In this document: positions 6,334 through 13,028 of the stretch, piece after piece | Numbering within the stretch: position 1 is the first letter of the stretch | How the letters are laid out: every line of letters begins with the position of its first letter | Assembly: GCA_964657445.1 (NCBI GenBank) | Contig: CAZZVB010000113.1 | Location: 1 to 14,092, forward strand | Source of the DNA: LMUY01 sp964657445 | GTDB taxonomy: Bacteria; Pseudomonadota; Alphaproteobacteria; Acetobacterales; Acetobacteraceae | Length of the DNA: 14,092 nt | Reading direction: 5' to 3' | Notes under the pieces: model-generated | The model's input: the letters and a program-made list of their open reading frames with translations, nothing else | What the model was told of the DNA's origin: nothing | The model's database searches: none | Made by a program: the position numbers and the translations under genes

Positions 6334-8094
6334 CTAACCTGGGATGCGCGTCCGGCAGGTGATACGCTCGATCGCGCTGCGCAGAAGATGCCCGGCCTCG
6401 GCTGCGTCCCACACGGAGGAACGGACCCGCCATGCCACGTAACCGTCGGGTCTAACGAGCAGAGCGCCGGCCTCCTCGATCTCGCTCGCGTCGTGCCACA
6501 CCGCGTAAGGGTCGAGCGCATCGTCCTCGCCCACCACGACCAGCCGCAGCCAGTCGCAATCGACCATGTCCGCAGCCGCCCGCCAGGCCTGGCCAGAAAG
6601 ACCCGTCATCAGTGTGAAGCGGCCTCTGCCGACAAGGTCGAGCGTGGACACCCTGATCCCGTCGCGTCCGACCAGCCAGGCATGCGGCAGCTTGGCGCCG
6701 GGCCGGGTCGTGGCCTGGAGGTAGAGCCCGGGGTCCCGTCGCCAGACCTCGTCGCCGGCGCCCTCCTCCGGGATGACCGCGGCCGAGACGTAGCGCTGGT
6801 TGAGTTCGGTTCCGTGTGCGTTGAATTCGTAATTCTTGAGTTCGAGCGCCTCGCGGAGGGCGGCACGAACCGCGGCACCCTCTGCCGTTGGCGCCTTGAT
6901 CTTCGCCAGCCCGGCCGCGACCGGGTCATCCTCGCCAGTCGTCGCGAAGCAAGCGCGCAGCGGCCCGTAATCCACACGCGACTGGTTCGCGCGCGCCACA
7001 ACCTGCTGACCGACCGGCGCCCTCTCCTCGGAGTAGGTGTCGAGCAGGGCCGGGGCGGCGTCCCCGCGAACGACCATCGCCAGCTTCCAGGCCAGATTGA
7101 AGCCGTCCTGCATTGAGGTGTTCGAGCCGAGGCCGCTTGATGGGGGATGGCGATGGACGGCGTCGCCGCCGCAGAAGATGCGTCCGACGCTGTAGTAGGA
7201 GGCATAAGCCTGGTTCACATACCAAGGCGAGACGGCGATGAGTTCGCAATCGAGTGCCGGGTCGCCGACCAATGAGCGTATTTTCGCCAGGGCGGATTCT
7301 CTACTCAGATCCGGCGACCCCTTGCTGATGTCGAAACCCCATCCAGCGATCCACTCGCCCCAGGGTCGGACAGCCCGCAAGAGCCCCATGCCGATCTCGC
7401 CGAACCCTCCTGCCGGATTGAGGATCCAATGCAGAATACTCGGGCGGTGGGCCACGTAGCGGGCCAGGTCAGCCTTGAAGTGGGCGTAGATCGTTCCGGC
7501 CCGAGCCATCGTGCCGACCAAGGGGAGGCCCAATTCCTTGACGATCTGCGAGTTCGCCCCGTCTGCGCCGACCAGGTAGCGGGCGCGCCGCGTAAATTCC
7601 GCCCCGGTAATCAAGTCCCTCAGCCTGGCCGTGACGCCTTCATCATCTTGAGCGGACCCGAGATACTCGACGTTGAACGAAACGCGGGCGCCGCGCAGTG
7701 CCGCTGCATTGACCAGTACGGGTTCCATGAACGGCTGCGGGATGTCGAGGTTTGCGCAGGGACTGCCACGCAGATAGTCGCCGAACCGCTCGTCCCCGGT
7801 GCCCCAAGCGCGCAGCCTTGCGACTTCAGGCCCGGCGAGGCTGGTTGTGAATAGGCTGTCGCCCATCTGGTCCCAGGGCGTGGCATGCTTGCGGGCTTCT
7901 TCCTCGAGCCCGAACTCTCGCAGGATCTCGACCGAGCGCTGGTTGGTGATGTGGGCACGCGGCGTGTTCGCCAGCCAGTTCCACTTCGAGATCGCCTGGA
8001 CGGAGATTCCGTATGTAGCGAGCGCCAGGGCGGTCGTCGCACCCATGGGCCCTGTGCCCACCACCAACACGTCGATGTCGTAAGGTTCACCCAC
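6334..8094 (-). CDS. FAD-dependent aromatic monooxygenase (TfdB / phenol 2-monooxygenase-like)
   Basis: A 586-aa class A flavoprotein hydroxylase. From the GTG start, the Rossmann motif is GTGPMG (13-18), the DG motif LVGADGANS is at ~174-182, and the GD motif CGGDAVHRHPPSSGLG is at ~308-323, followed by SNTSMQDGFNLAWKLA. The C-terminal ~150 residues match the thioredoxin-like tail of TfdB/phenol hydroxylase enzymes. It should use NAD(P)H and O2 to hydroxylate an aromatic ring, supplying a catechol to the dioxygenase at 4466. GTG at 8094 is preferred: GGAGGGAG lies just upstream (8107-8100), whereas an in-frame ATG at 8109 has no ribosome site. Transcription starts under a TTGACA/ATGCTAGCAT promoter-operator ~80 bp upstream. 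It converges on the regulator gene. Confidence 0.93.
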   Translation of the reverse strand: MGEPYDIDVLVVGTGPMGATTALALATYGISVQAISKWNWLANTPRAHITNQRSVEILREFGLEEEARKHATPWDQMGDSLFTTSLAGPEVARLRAWGTGDERFGDYLRGSPCANLDIPQPFMEPVLVNAAALRGARVSFNVEYLGSAQDDEGVTARLRDLITGAEFTRRARYLVGADGANSQIVKELGLPLVGTMARAGTIYAHFKADLARYVAHRPSILHWILNPAGGFGEIGMGLLRAVRPWGEWIAGWGFDISKGSPDLSRESALAKIRSLVGDPALDCELIAVSPWYVNQAYASYYSVGRIFCGGDAVHRHPPSSGLGSNTSMQDGFNLAWKLAMVVRGDAAPALLDTYSEERAPVGQQVVARANQSRVDYGPLRACFATTGEDDPVAAGLAKIKAPTAEGAAVRAALREALELKNYEFNAHGTELNQRYVSAAVIPEEGAGDEVWRRDPGLYLQATTRPGAKLPHAWLVGRDGIRVSTLDLVGRGRFTLMTGLSGQAWRAAADMVDCDWLRLVVVGEDDALDPYAVWHDASEIEEAGALLVRPDGYVAWRVRSSVWDAAEAGHLLRSAIERITCRTRIPG

Positions 8095-8167
8095 GCTTTC
8101 TCCCTCCATCGGCCGCGTTCAAGCGCGTTGATCTAGGCCTAGCGTCGTCATACCTCATGCGATTGAT

Positions 8168-8182
8168 ATGCTAGCATGTCAA
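8168..8182 (-). promoter_or_regulatory. Monooxygenase promoter -35 with putative operator 2 (ATGCTAGCAT)
   Basis: On the minus strand a consensus -35 TTGACA (8182-8177) runs directly into the palindrome ATGCTAGCAT (8177-8168). A protein on the palindrome would cover the promoter spacer and block RNA polymerase. A weak CATGAG at 17-nt spacing could be the -10; it matches only three of six consensus bases. The palindrome plus the two following plus-strand bases (8168-8179) repeats the sequence at 3050-3061 exactly. The distance to the GTG start is ~74 bp. Confidence 0.6.
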
Positions 8183-8370
8183 ACCCCTGGCACCAGCTTT
8201 CTCGGAATTGCTGTTCTCTTCGCGGGAACTCGGCGGAGCGTTGGGTGAACGGGCATGCAATTCCACACCCACAGGATGGGCGAGCGTTGGTGCAAGTAGC
8301 GTAATGAGCAAGCATCGCTGATGCCGCCGATTGCAATTGCTCGGAGATCGTCAACTTGCGTTACTTAGGA

Positions 8371-8416
8371 CGGCGAGCAGCTCGCCGCGCAAACCCGGGC
8401 AACAGCCTGGGTTGCG
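8371..8416. repeat. Two adjacent strong hairpins in a gene-free stretch
   Basis: The first is a perfect inverted repeat of 8-bp arms around one base (8371-8387, CGGCGAGC-A-GCTCGCCG). The second follows without a gap: 8388-8400 pairs with 8405-8416 over an AACA tetraloop, giving 12 pairs including one G-T, with one bulged A. Neither strand shows a T-run after the stems. They could be a REP-like palindromic unit, a structured RNA, or a terminator working with Rho. No second copy was noticed in the window. Confidence 0.45.
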
Positions 8417-8665
8417 GCATGACGGGTCAGGACGGCGTCGCCTACAAAGCCAAAAGCAGGGTAGCATGTGATCGAGCGCGCGCGATCATCGACTCTGTGG
8501 CGCGGGGCCGCACGAACCCCTCGATAGGCAGCGAGCCTACGGCCGACACCGGCCTTCCGAACCCCCGTATGCCGCTCTTCCCGAACTCAGCTACTCGCCG
8601 CACGCCAAGCAAGACAAGATCACGGCATGCGTCCGCGTACGCCTGCTTCGCAAAGGATCAACATC
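8417..8665. other. Gene-free stretch, nothing recognised
   Basis: Several short frames are open here on both strands, including a plus-strand one running to ~8709, but they have Arg/Ser/Pro-rich random-looking translations and no ribosome site. One plus frame ending near 8682 reads SEPPYAALPELSYSPHAKQD, which is somewhat protein-like but matches no family I know. It may be eroded coding DNA like the SRAP remnant next to it. Confidence 0.35.
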
Positions 8666-8806
8666 TCAACAATGCTGGTAGGACAACGCGTCGGTTTGAA
8701 GGAGGTTAACGAAGCCATCTCGCTCGTTGCCGGTCATGTCGCGCATCGCCCGCGCCAGCTCGCGAATGGCCTGCTGGTTCGTCGTCATCGAGTAGAGGTT
8801 GCACAC
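8666..8806 (-). pseudogene. N-terminal remnant of an SOS-response-associated peptidase (SRAP / YedK / HMCES family)
   Basis: The GTG at 8806 opens MCNLYSMTTNQQAIRELARA, followed by MRDMTGN; this is the canonical alphaproteobacterial SRAP N-terminus. The catalytic Cys2, which crosslinks to abasic sites in single-stranded DNA, is present. After about residue 27 the family-like sequence stops (NERDGFVNLLQTD...) and the frame ends at 46 codons against ~200-250 for the family. CGGAG lies 8 nt before the GTG, so the original start signal survives. The Asn/Glu active-site parts and the helix-rich C-terminus are missing. It is therefore a decayed gene, lost through a deletion or rearrangement whose breakpoint is near 8720-8725. 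Confidence 0.7.
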
Positions 8807-9107
8807 CGCATCATCTCCGCGCGTGTCAATCAATCGTCGTCCTGACCGACTTCACCAACCCAGGCACCCTCGCATCGGCCGTGACAATACCGATCCGCGC
8901 TGACGGACGGGAGGCCCTTCGACTTGACTGCGGCCCGGTGCTGGGAACACGCCGACCCTGTGGCGCGAATGCGGCGGCCCCGCCGAAGCGCACGCTAAGG
9001 CGCGCCTTGCATCCGTGCCCGTGGAATGGCATAAACCGACCATCTCACGGCATGACGATGGCGTCGTCCTGCACTAGGCTCCCCCCGAACCAGGCCAGGG
9101 CAGCTGC
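8807..9107. other. Gene-free stretch upstream of the toxin gene
   Basis: No intact gene is visible. A plus frame across ~8824-8970 reads CQSIVVLTDFTNPGTLASAV, which resembles coding sequence, but it has no start signal and no family I recognise. The minus-strand frames are Arg/Pro-rich. Promoter elements for the gene at 9108 should lie here; I could not single out a convincing -35/-10 pair. Confidence 0.35.
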
Positions 9108-10142
9108 ATGAGCTTGAACACGCTTGAACGCGGGCCGCCGCCTCAGGACATGATCGCCGCTTACGGCGTTCTCGACGGGCTGACCGGGACGAGGGCGGCG
9201 ACCCTAGACCTTCTCGCCGACCGCCGGTGGCCGGGAGGCGGGATGGCCGGGGTCGGACAGCTCCGGCCCAGCCCGATCCGCCTAGCCCAGGCAGCGACCG
9301 GGACGATGTCCGACGCCTGGCCGTCGATGCCGGGGCTGGCCGTGCCCAAGGGCGCCGCCGTCGTGGAGGGCGTGGTCGTTACCGCCGCTGCGGTCCTCGC
9401 CGCGATCGACGCCGTCCGCGAACGGGCGGCGGTCGATGACGTGATCAGGCGCTACGGGCTCGATCGCACCTCGGCCGCCGACGTGCTCGCGGCGCGCGCC
9501 TACGTCTGGACGTCGTGGATGGCCCCGATCAGCCATTGGGACCTGCCCTATACGGGGCCGGCCAACGCGCGCGCCGCCGAGGCGGTCATGCGCTACGAGC
9601 AGGCCCATCCCGGGACCACCGGGATGGCCGTCGCCGGACGCGACAGGGCGGCCATGGCGACGGTGGATGCGTTGATCCGCGGCGCGGTCGCTGGCGCGGA
9701 CGCATCGGAGCCGCTGCAGCGGACCTCGGCGGTCGATCCGGCATTGAGCACGACGGCGGTTCGCGCCAGGGCTATCCAGCGCCTCCAGGTCGGGCAGCAA
9801 TGGGTGGCGCACCACCTGATACCCTACGGTGTCATGGCGAGCCTGCCGCCGGCGGTTCAGAAGGCGATTGCCGCTTCGGGATGGGTCATGGATTCCGCGG
9901 AGAACCTGATCGCGCTGCCGGCAAACTACCGGTCGTTCATCTCCGCCCCGAACAGCGGAGTGCGTCCGTATCAGCAGGGTCCGCACCCGAGATACGACGC
10001 CGATGCGACGGCCCTTCTCGCCCCGATCGTGGCCGGCGCGCCCACCGATCCTGCCGCCGCGACGCGTGCGGCCCTTCTCGGCGTCGAAGCCGCCATGACC
10101 CAGCGGATCATGGCGACCCGCTACCACGAGAGGATGAATTGA
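9108..10142 (+). CDS. Putative toxin with C-terminal AHH (HNH-like) nuclease domain
   Basis: A 344-aa protein whose last third carries the AHH signature: Ala234-His235-His236 (VAHHLIP), AENLIALP with Asn266, and GPHPRY with His293 and Tyr296. This His/Asn/His arrangement defines the AHH group of predicted HNH/ENDO VII-fold nucleases used as toxin tips in polymorphic toxin systems. The first ~230 residues are not recognised. They are Ala-rich, with a hydrophobic helix (~84-100, VVEGVVVTAAAVLAAI) that could help membrane passage, and no signal peptide. No VgrG, Hcp, PAAR, RHS or CdiB gene is in the window, so delivery is unknown; an intracellular role is also possible. The start ATG has only a weak AGGG ahead of it. 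The overlapping Imm11-like gene downstream supports a toxin-immunity reading. Nuclease activity is inferred. Confidence 0.8.
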   Translation: MSLNTLERGPPPQDMIAAYGVLDGLTGTRAATLDLLADRRWPGGGMAGVGQLRPSPIRLAQAATGTMSDAWPSMPGLAVPKGAAVVEGVVVTAAAVLAAIDAVRERAAVDDVIRRYGLDRTSAADVLAARAYVWTSWMAPISHWDLPYTGPANARAAEAVMRYEQAHPGTTGMAVAGRDRAAMATVDALIRGAVAGADASEPLQRTSAVDPALSTTAVRARAIQRLQVGQQWVAHHLIPYGVMASLPPAVQKAIAASGWVMDSAENLIALPANYRSFISAPNSGVRPYQQGPHPRYDADATALLAPIVAGAPTDPAAATRAALLGVEAAMTQRIMATRYHERMN

Positions 10143-10855
10143 GCGCCGCCAAGCTCTGGCTGGTGACGGTCCCGATCTCCGTCATCGCATACCTGTCGAG
10201 CGTCTACGATGCCGACGACAGCGGCCGCACCCGCATCGACCTGGTCAATGACGCCGAGGTGCTCCATCGGCGCGGCGAGATCCTCGACGACGTGAAGGAC
10301 CACGAATCGTGGCAGGTGACCGTCGAGGTATTCCGGAGGGTTCCGACGGCGATCCTGCGGATCGATGATCCGGCCTTCGATCTCGATTACTTCGCCCGGC
10401 GGGGGCACTATGCATCGTCGCGGCTGAGGTCGGCGCTCGCGCTCGGGGATGACGAGATCGCCTATCGCCCGGTCGACGCCTCCGGCTGCCCCGAGGCCGC
10501 ACGGGCGAAGGATTACGAGGCGTTCTTGCCATTGAAGGTCGCGAACCCGTTCGACCCGGCACGCATGCCCGGGCGCGTGCGTCCCGTGCGGCAGGATGAC
10601 GGTTCGTCGCGGGACGAGTGGATACTGGAGCCGCCCTTCGACCCAGGAGTGCCGGCGCCCTTGCAGGTCTACTTCAAGCCGGAGTTCGAGCCGCCCGCGC
10701 CGTTGTTCCGGCCGATGGGCATGCCCGCCTGGACCTTCGCGACCGAGGATCTCGCCGATCGCGTCTCCCGCGCGGGCATCACCGGGATCGCGTTCCAGGA
10801 GATCGAGGGGGACCGTGCCGCGAGAGAGACCATCCAACGGAGACAGCCGCAGTGA
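10139..10855 (+). CDS. Imm11-like (DUF1629-type) immunity protein
   Basis: A 238-aa acidic, soluble-looking protein. The C-terminal part, LFRPMGMPAWTFATEDLADR then VSRAGITGIAF (~189-219), resembles the closing segment of Imm11 proteins, where a helix is followed by AG(L/I)TGI(x)F. It begins with TTG at 10139, overlapping the toxin stop as TTGA, with AGAGGA (10129-10134) 4 nt before it, so translation is coupled to the toxin. Coupling of this kind is typical for cognate immunity genes, which must be made with the toxin. Imm11-type proteins are, to my knowledge, often found beside AHH toxins. I expect it to bind and neutralise the nuclease domain in the cytoplasm. The family call is from motif memory and moderate; position and coupling are directly seen. 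Confidence 0.7.
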   Translation: MSAAKLWLVTVPISVIAYLSSVYDADDSGRTRIDLVNDAEVLHRRGEILDDVKDHESWQVTVEVFRRVPTAILRIDDPAFDLDYFARRGHYASSRLRSALALGDDEIAYRPVDASGCPEAARAKDYEAFLPLKVANPFDPARMPGRVRPVRQDDGSSRDEWILEPPFDPGVPAPLQVYFKPEFEPPAPLFRPMGMPAWTFATEDLADRVSRAGITGIAFQEIEGDRAARETIQRRQPQ

Positions 10856-10928
10856 AGCCGGAGCCCCGGCCCGGCGGCCGGCATGCCAGGTCTTCCGCCA
10901 GGCCGGGTCCCGCCGCCGATCGGTGCGG

Positions 10929-11501
10929 ATGTCGGATGCCGCCCGGCAGGCTGGCGGCGTGATCGCCACCATCCGGCGCATGGTTCCGGGGCTCGCGATG
11001 GCCGGCCTCATCGGCGTCGTAGCCGCCTCGGGATCCTCCGCGGCACAGCCGGACGAGGTCCACGTGCTGAAGGGCGGCTGCAGCCCCACGTGGAGCGGCG
11101 AAAGCACCATCCCGGTCGGCCACGACGAAGCGATCGTGCGCATGCCGGTCTCGTGCGACACCGCATTGGTGGCCGTCGCCGCGCGCTCCCGCGTGACGAT
11201 CGGCTTCACGGACGGCGGCCCCGCCACACCGGTCATCGCGTCCTACTCCGGCGAGCCGGACGGCGGCCTCCCGTCGGGGCCGCCGGTCGATGGCGAGGTC
11301 GCGTTCGATGTGGACCGGTTCGCCCCGCCGGGCGCCGACCATCCCTCGGCGACCCGCGACGGCCGCTGCGTCCTCACCTTCAAGTCCGGCGAGCCGGCGT
11401 GGATCCAGTGCGGCGCGAAGGTCGTCGAGGGCGGCGTCGTCAAGGCCGCGACGGTGACGTTCGACGTCCTCCCCGGGCAATGGCGGCGACAGGGTCTCTA
11501 G
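10929..11501 (+). CDS. Predicted exported four-cysteine protein of unknown function
   Basis: I do not recognise the family. From ATG 10929 the protein has 190 aa, with a Sec-type signal: basic IRR, then a hydrophobic run VPGLAMAGLIGVVAAS, and a likely cleavage near SSAA|QPDE. In-frame GTG 10959 and ATG 10980 are alternative starts; none has a strong ribosome site. The mature part contains exactly four Cys (51, 76, 147, 161), suggesting two disulfides, and alternates short beta-like segments with Gly/Pro turns, as in a small periplasmic beta domain. It lies 73 bp after the immunity gene on the same strand and before a hairpin (11540-11565), so it probably belongs to the same transcript. A role as periplasmic partner or second immunity factor is conceivable but unsupported. 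Confidence 0.65.
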   Translation: MSDAARQAGGVIATIRRMVPGLAMAGLIGVVAASGSSAAQPDEVHVLKGGCSPTWSGESTIPVGHDEAIVRMPVSCDTALVAVAARSRVTIGFTDGGPATPVIASYSGEPDGGLPSGPPVDGEVAFDVDRFAPPGADHPSATRDGRCVLTFKSGEPAWIQCGAKVVEGGVVKAATVTFDVLPGQWRRQGL

Positions 11502-11539
11502 GCGCGCCTCCACGAGCCCTCACGGCGACCATTCCAAAC

Positions 11540-11565
11540 CGAACGGCTTGCCGCTCCGCCGTTCG
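11540..11565 (+). terminator. Hairpin after the toxin-immunity unit
   Basis: CGAACGGC (11540-11547) and GCCGTTCG (11558-11565) are perfect 8-bp complements with a 10-nt loop, 38 bp after the exported-protein stop. It is the only strong stem in the gap between convergent units, so it may terminate one or both. No T-run follows on either strand, which leaves Rho-assisted termination or mere 3'-end protection as options. Confidence 0.45.
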
Positions 11566-11596
11566 CGCTACGGTTCACGTGACGCGATCGGTTTCA

Positions 11597-11818
11597 TCAA
11601 GCAGCCTCAAGGTCGGCGACATCCTCCGAGTCCACCCGCCAAGCGGCGACGAGCGGGCCGAGGACAACGTCCCGCCAGGCATGCTGTAGGCCCTTGTCGA
11701 CGCTCGCCCTGGCGTCCGCCAGCTCAGGGGTCTCCTCGAACCACCTACCCAGATGCTTCGCAACGTCCTCACGATATCCCGACCCCTGACCCAGCCGCCA
11801 CGGCGGCGTCACCAGCAC
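11597..11818 (-). CDS. Possible small protein coupled to the acyltransferase gene, unknown
   Basis: A 73-aa frame starts with GTG one base after the acyltransferase TGA (11820-11822). It reads MLVTPPWRLGQGSGYREDVA, continues through GRWFEETPELADARASVDKG and ends in DLEAA. Codons favour G/C at the third position and the residue mix looks real rather than like a shadow of another gene. No family is recognised. It could be a short coupled gene or the C-terminal fragment of a larger lost gene. No separate ribosome site is visible, so translation would rely on re-initiation. Confidence 0.35.
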   Translation of the reverse strand: MLVTPPWRLGQGSGYREDVAKHLGRWFEETPELADARASVDKGLQHAWRDVVLGPLVAAWRVDSEDVADLEAA

Positions 11819-11819
11819 G

Positions 11820-12980
11820 TCACGAGGCGAGCAGACCCGATCTTGTCCGTCGGTGGAGCAGGATCACCGCTCGATGCGCCGGCGTCGACAGCATGCGGTC
11901 CACCATCCAGCTCAACAACCAAGCTGACCCTAAGACCGGTGGATACCAGATCCATCCCAGGCGCAGGTTGCTCCCCGCGCGGTGGAACAGGCCGACGGCT
12001 GGCAGCACGACGAACATGTGCGTGATGTAGACCTCGTAGCTGAGCCGGCCGAACGACTGCAGCACGTCCGTTGCGGGCGATGCGCGATAAGGGCGCCAGC
12101 CCCGTTTAAGGGCGATGACAACGGCTGCCGCCCCGCCCGTCAGCACCAGCATCGTGGCCTCTCCCATTGCTTTCCAGAGCAATTCCTCAAACAGGAGGAC
12201 CGCGACGAGGCAGCCGGTGCCGAACCATCCCAGCTCGGCGATCTGGCGCGGCGACGGCCGCGTGCCCGCCGCGGCCCACAAGGCGGCCAGCACGCCCGTG
12301 GCTATCGCCGCCATTCCGGGCAGGTAGGCCTTCTCCTGCCAGATCTCGTTGCTGGACAGCATCCCGCGCGTGGCCGGCAGCGACAGCGCGAGCAGCAAGA
12401 GCGGTATGGCCAAAAACGCCGTTCCACGCTGGGCGAGCAGGCAGACGAGCGGGAAGCCCAGATAGAACGCTTCCTCTATCGACAGCGACCACAGCACGTC
12501 CCAGTTCGCGGGCAGGTAGCCGGTGTGGCCCTCATACCAGTTCAGGTGCAGCGCCAATGCCGAGAGGATGGCGCGGCCGAGCGACTGGCCGGGTCGATCG
12601 ATGACGAACCCGGGCACGCGCAGCAGATCGAACGCCGACAGCACCGCGACCAGCACCAGCAAGCAGGGAGCGATCCTGGCGAGCCTGCGGACGTAGAAGG
12701 CACGCGGGTCCATGTGGGCGAGCGATGACCAGCGCCTGATCGCGGTGCCGGTGATCAGGAAGCCGGAGACCACGAAGAAGACGAAAACCGCCTCGTAGCC
12801 GTTGTAGCTTAACGCCAGCAGCAGGCGTCGCGGGAGCACCTCGGCCAGGCCCGTTTTCTCGAGCGGGATACGCAACGAGGTATGGTGGATGACCACCAGC
12901 AGGATAGCCAAGCCGCGTAACGCGTCGACCCCGCCATTGCGTGCGAGCGCTGGCGGGTCGGCCGCTGCGCTATCAGTCAC
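11820..12980 (-). CDS. Acyltransferase family 3 membrane protein (OafA/YrhL-like)
   Basis: A 386-aa integral membrane protein with about ten hydrophobic segments. The N-terminus has the family hallmark VDALRGLAILLVVIHH (18-33), with the conserved Arg22 and His32/33, followed by FVFFVVSGFLITG and FYVRRLARIAP. The mid-section WSLSIEEAFYL is also characteristic. Family members transfer acetyl or other acyl groups to sugars, usually on O-antigen, exopolysaccharide or cell-wall glycans at the inner membrane. No SGNH domain is attached and no glycan locus is nearby, so the substrate is unknown. The start is GTG at 12980 with a weak ribosome site. The GNAT gene ends 48 bp upstream on the same strand, so both may be in one operon. 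Confidence 0.93.
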   Translation of the reverse strand: MTDSAAADPPALARNGGVDALRGLAILLVVIHHTSLRIPLEKTGLAEVLPRRLLLALSYNGYEAVFVFFVVSGFLITGTAIRRWSSLAHMDPRAFYVRRLARIAPCLLVLVAVLSAFDLLRVPGFVIDRPGQSLGRAILSALALHLNWYEGHTGYLPANWDVLWSLSIEEAFYLGFPLVCLLAQRGTAFLAIPLLLLALSLPATRGMLSSNEIWQEKAYLPGMAAIATGVLAALWAAAGTRPSPRQIAELGWFGTGCLVAVLLFEELLWKAMGEATMLVLTGGAAAVVIALKRGWRPYRASPATDVLQSFGRLSYEVYITHMFVVLPAVGLFHRAGSNLRLGWIWYPPVLGSAWLLSWMVDRMLSTPAHRAVILLHRRTRSGLLAS

Positions 12981-13028
12981 GAGGGGTCCATGCCGGTGTG
13001 AGTGGTTGGTGGCAATCGCATGTGCTGG

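Noticed and set aside
8148..8354. 68-codon minus-strand frame with several Cys, upstream of the monooxygenase
   Set aside because: It overlaps the TTGACA/operator region, has a TTG start without a ribosome site, and no family signal. Regulatory DNA is the better explanation.
8461..8474. TAGCATGT half-site resembling the operator
   Set aside because: Only one arm matches and no promoter or gene start follows, so chance is likely.
8356..8709. 117-codon plus-strand frame
   Set aside because: It runs through both hairpins and into the SRAP remnant, and its Arg/Ser-rich translation looks random.
9282..10127. Minus-strand frame antisense to the AHH toxin
   Set aside because: Arg/Gly/His-rich shadow with no recognisable motif; the plus strand carries the AHH signature.
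10121..11236. Long minus-strand open frame (~371 codons) across the immunity and exported-protein genes
   Set aside because: Its translation is low-complexity Arg/Pro/Gly-rich and spans two plus-strand genes supported by coupling, motif and signal peptide.
11982..12728. Plus-strand frame antisense to the acyltransferase
   Set aside because: Gln/Arg/His-rich translation with no hydrophobic or catalytic pattern; the minus strand encodes a typical acyltransferase-3.
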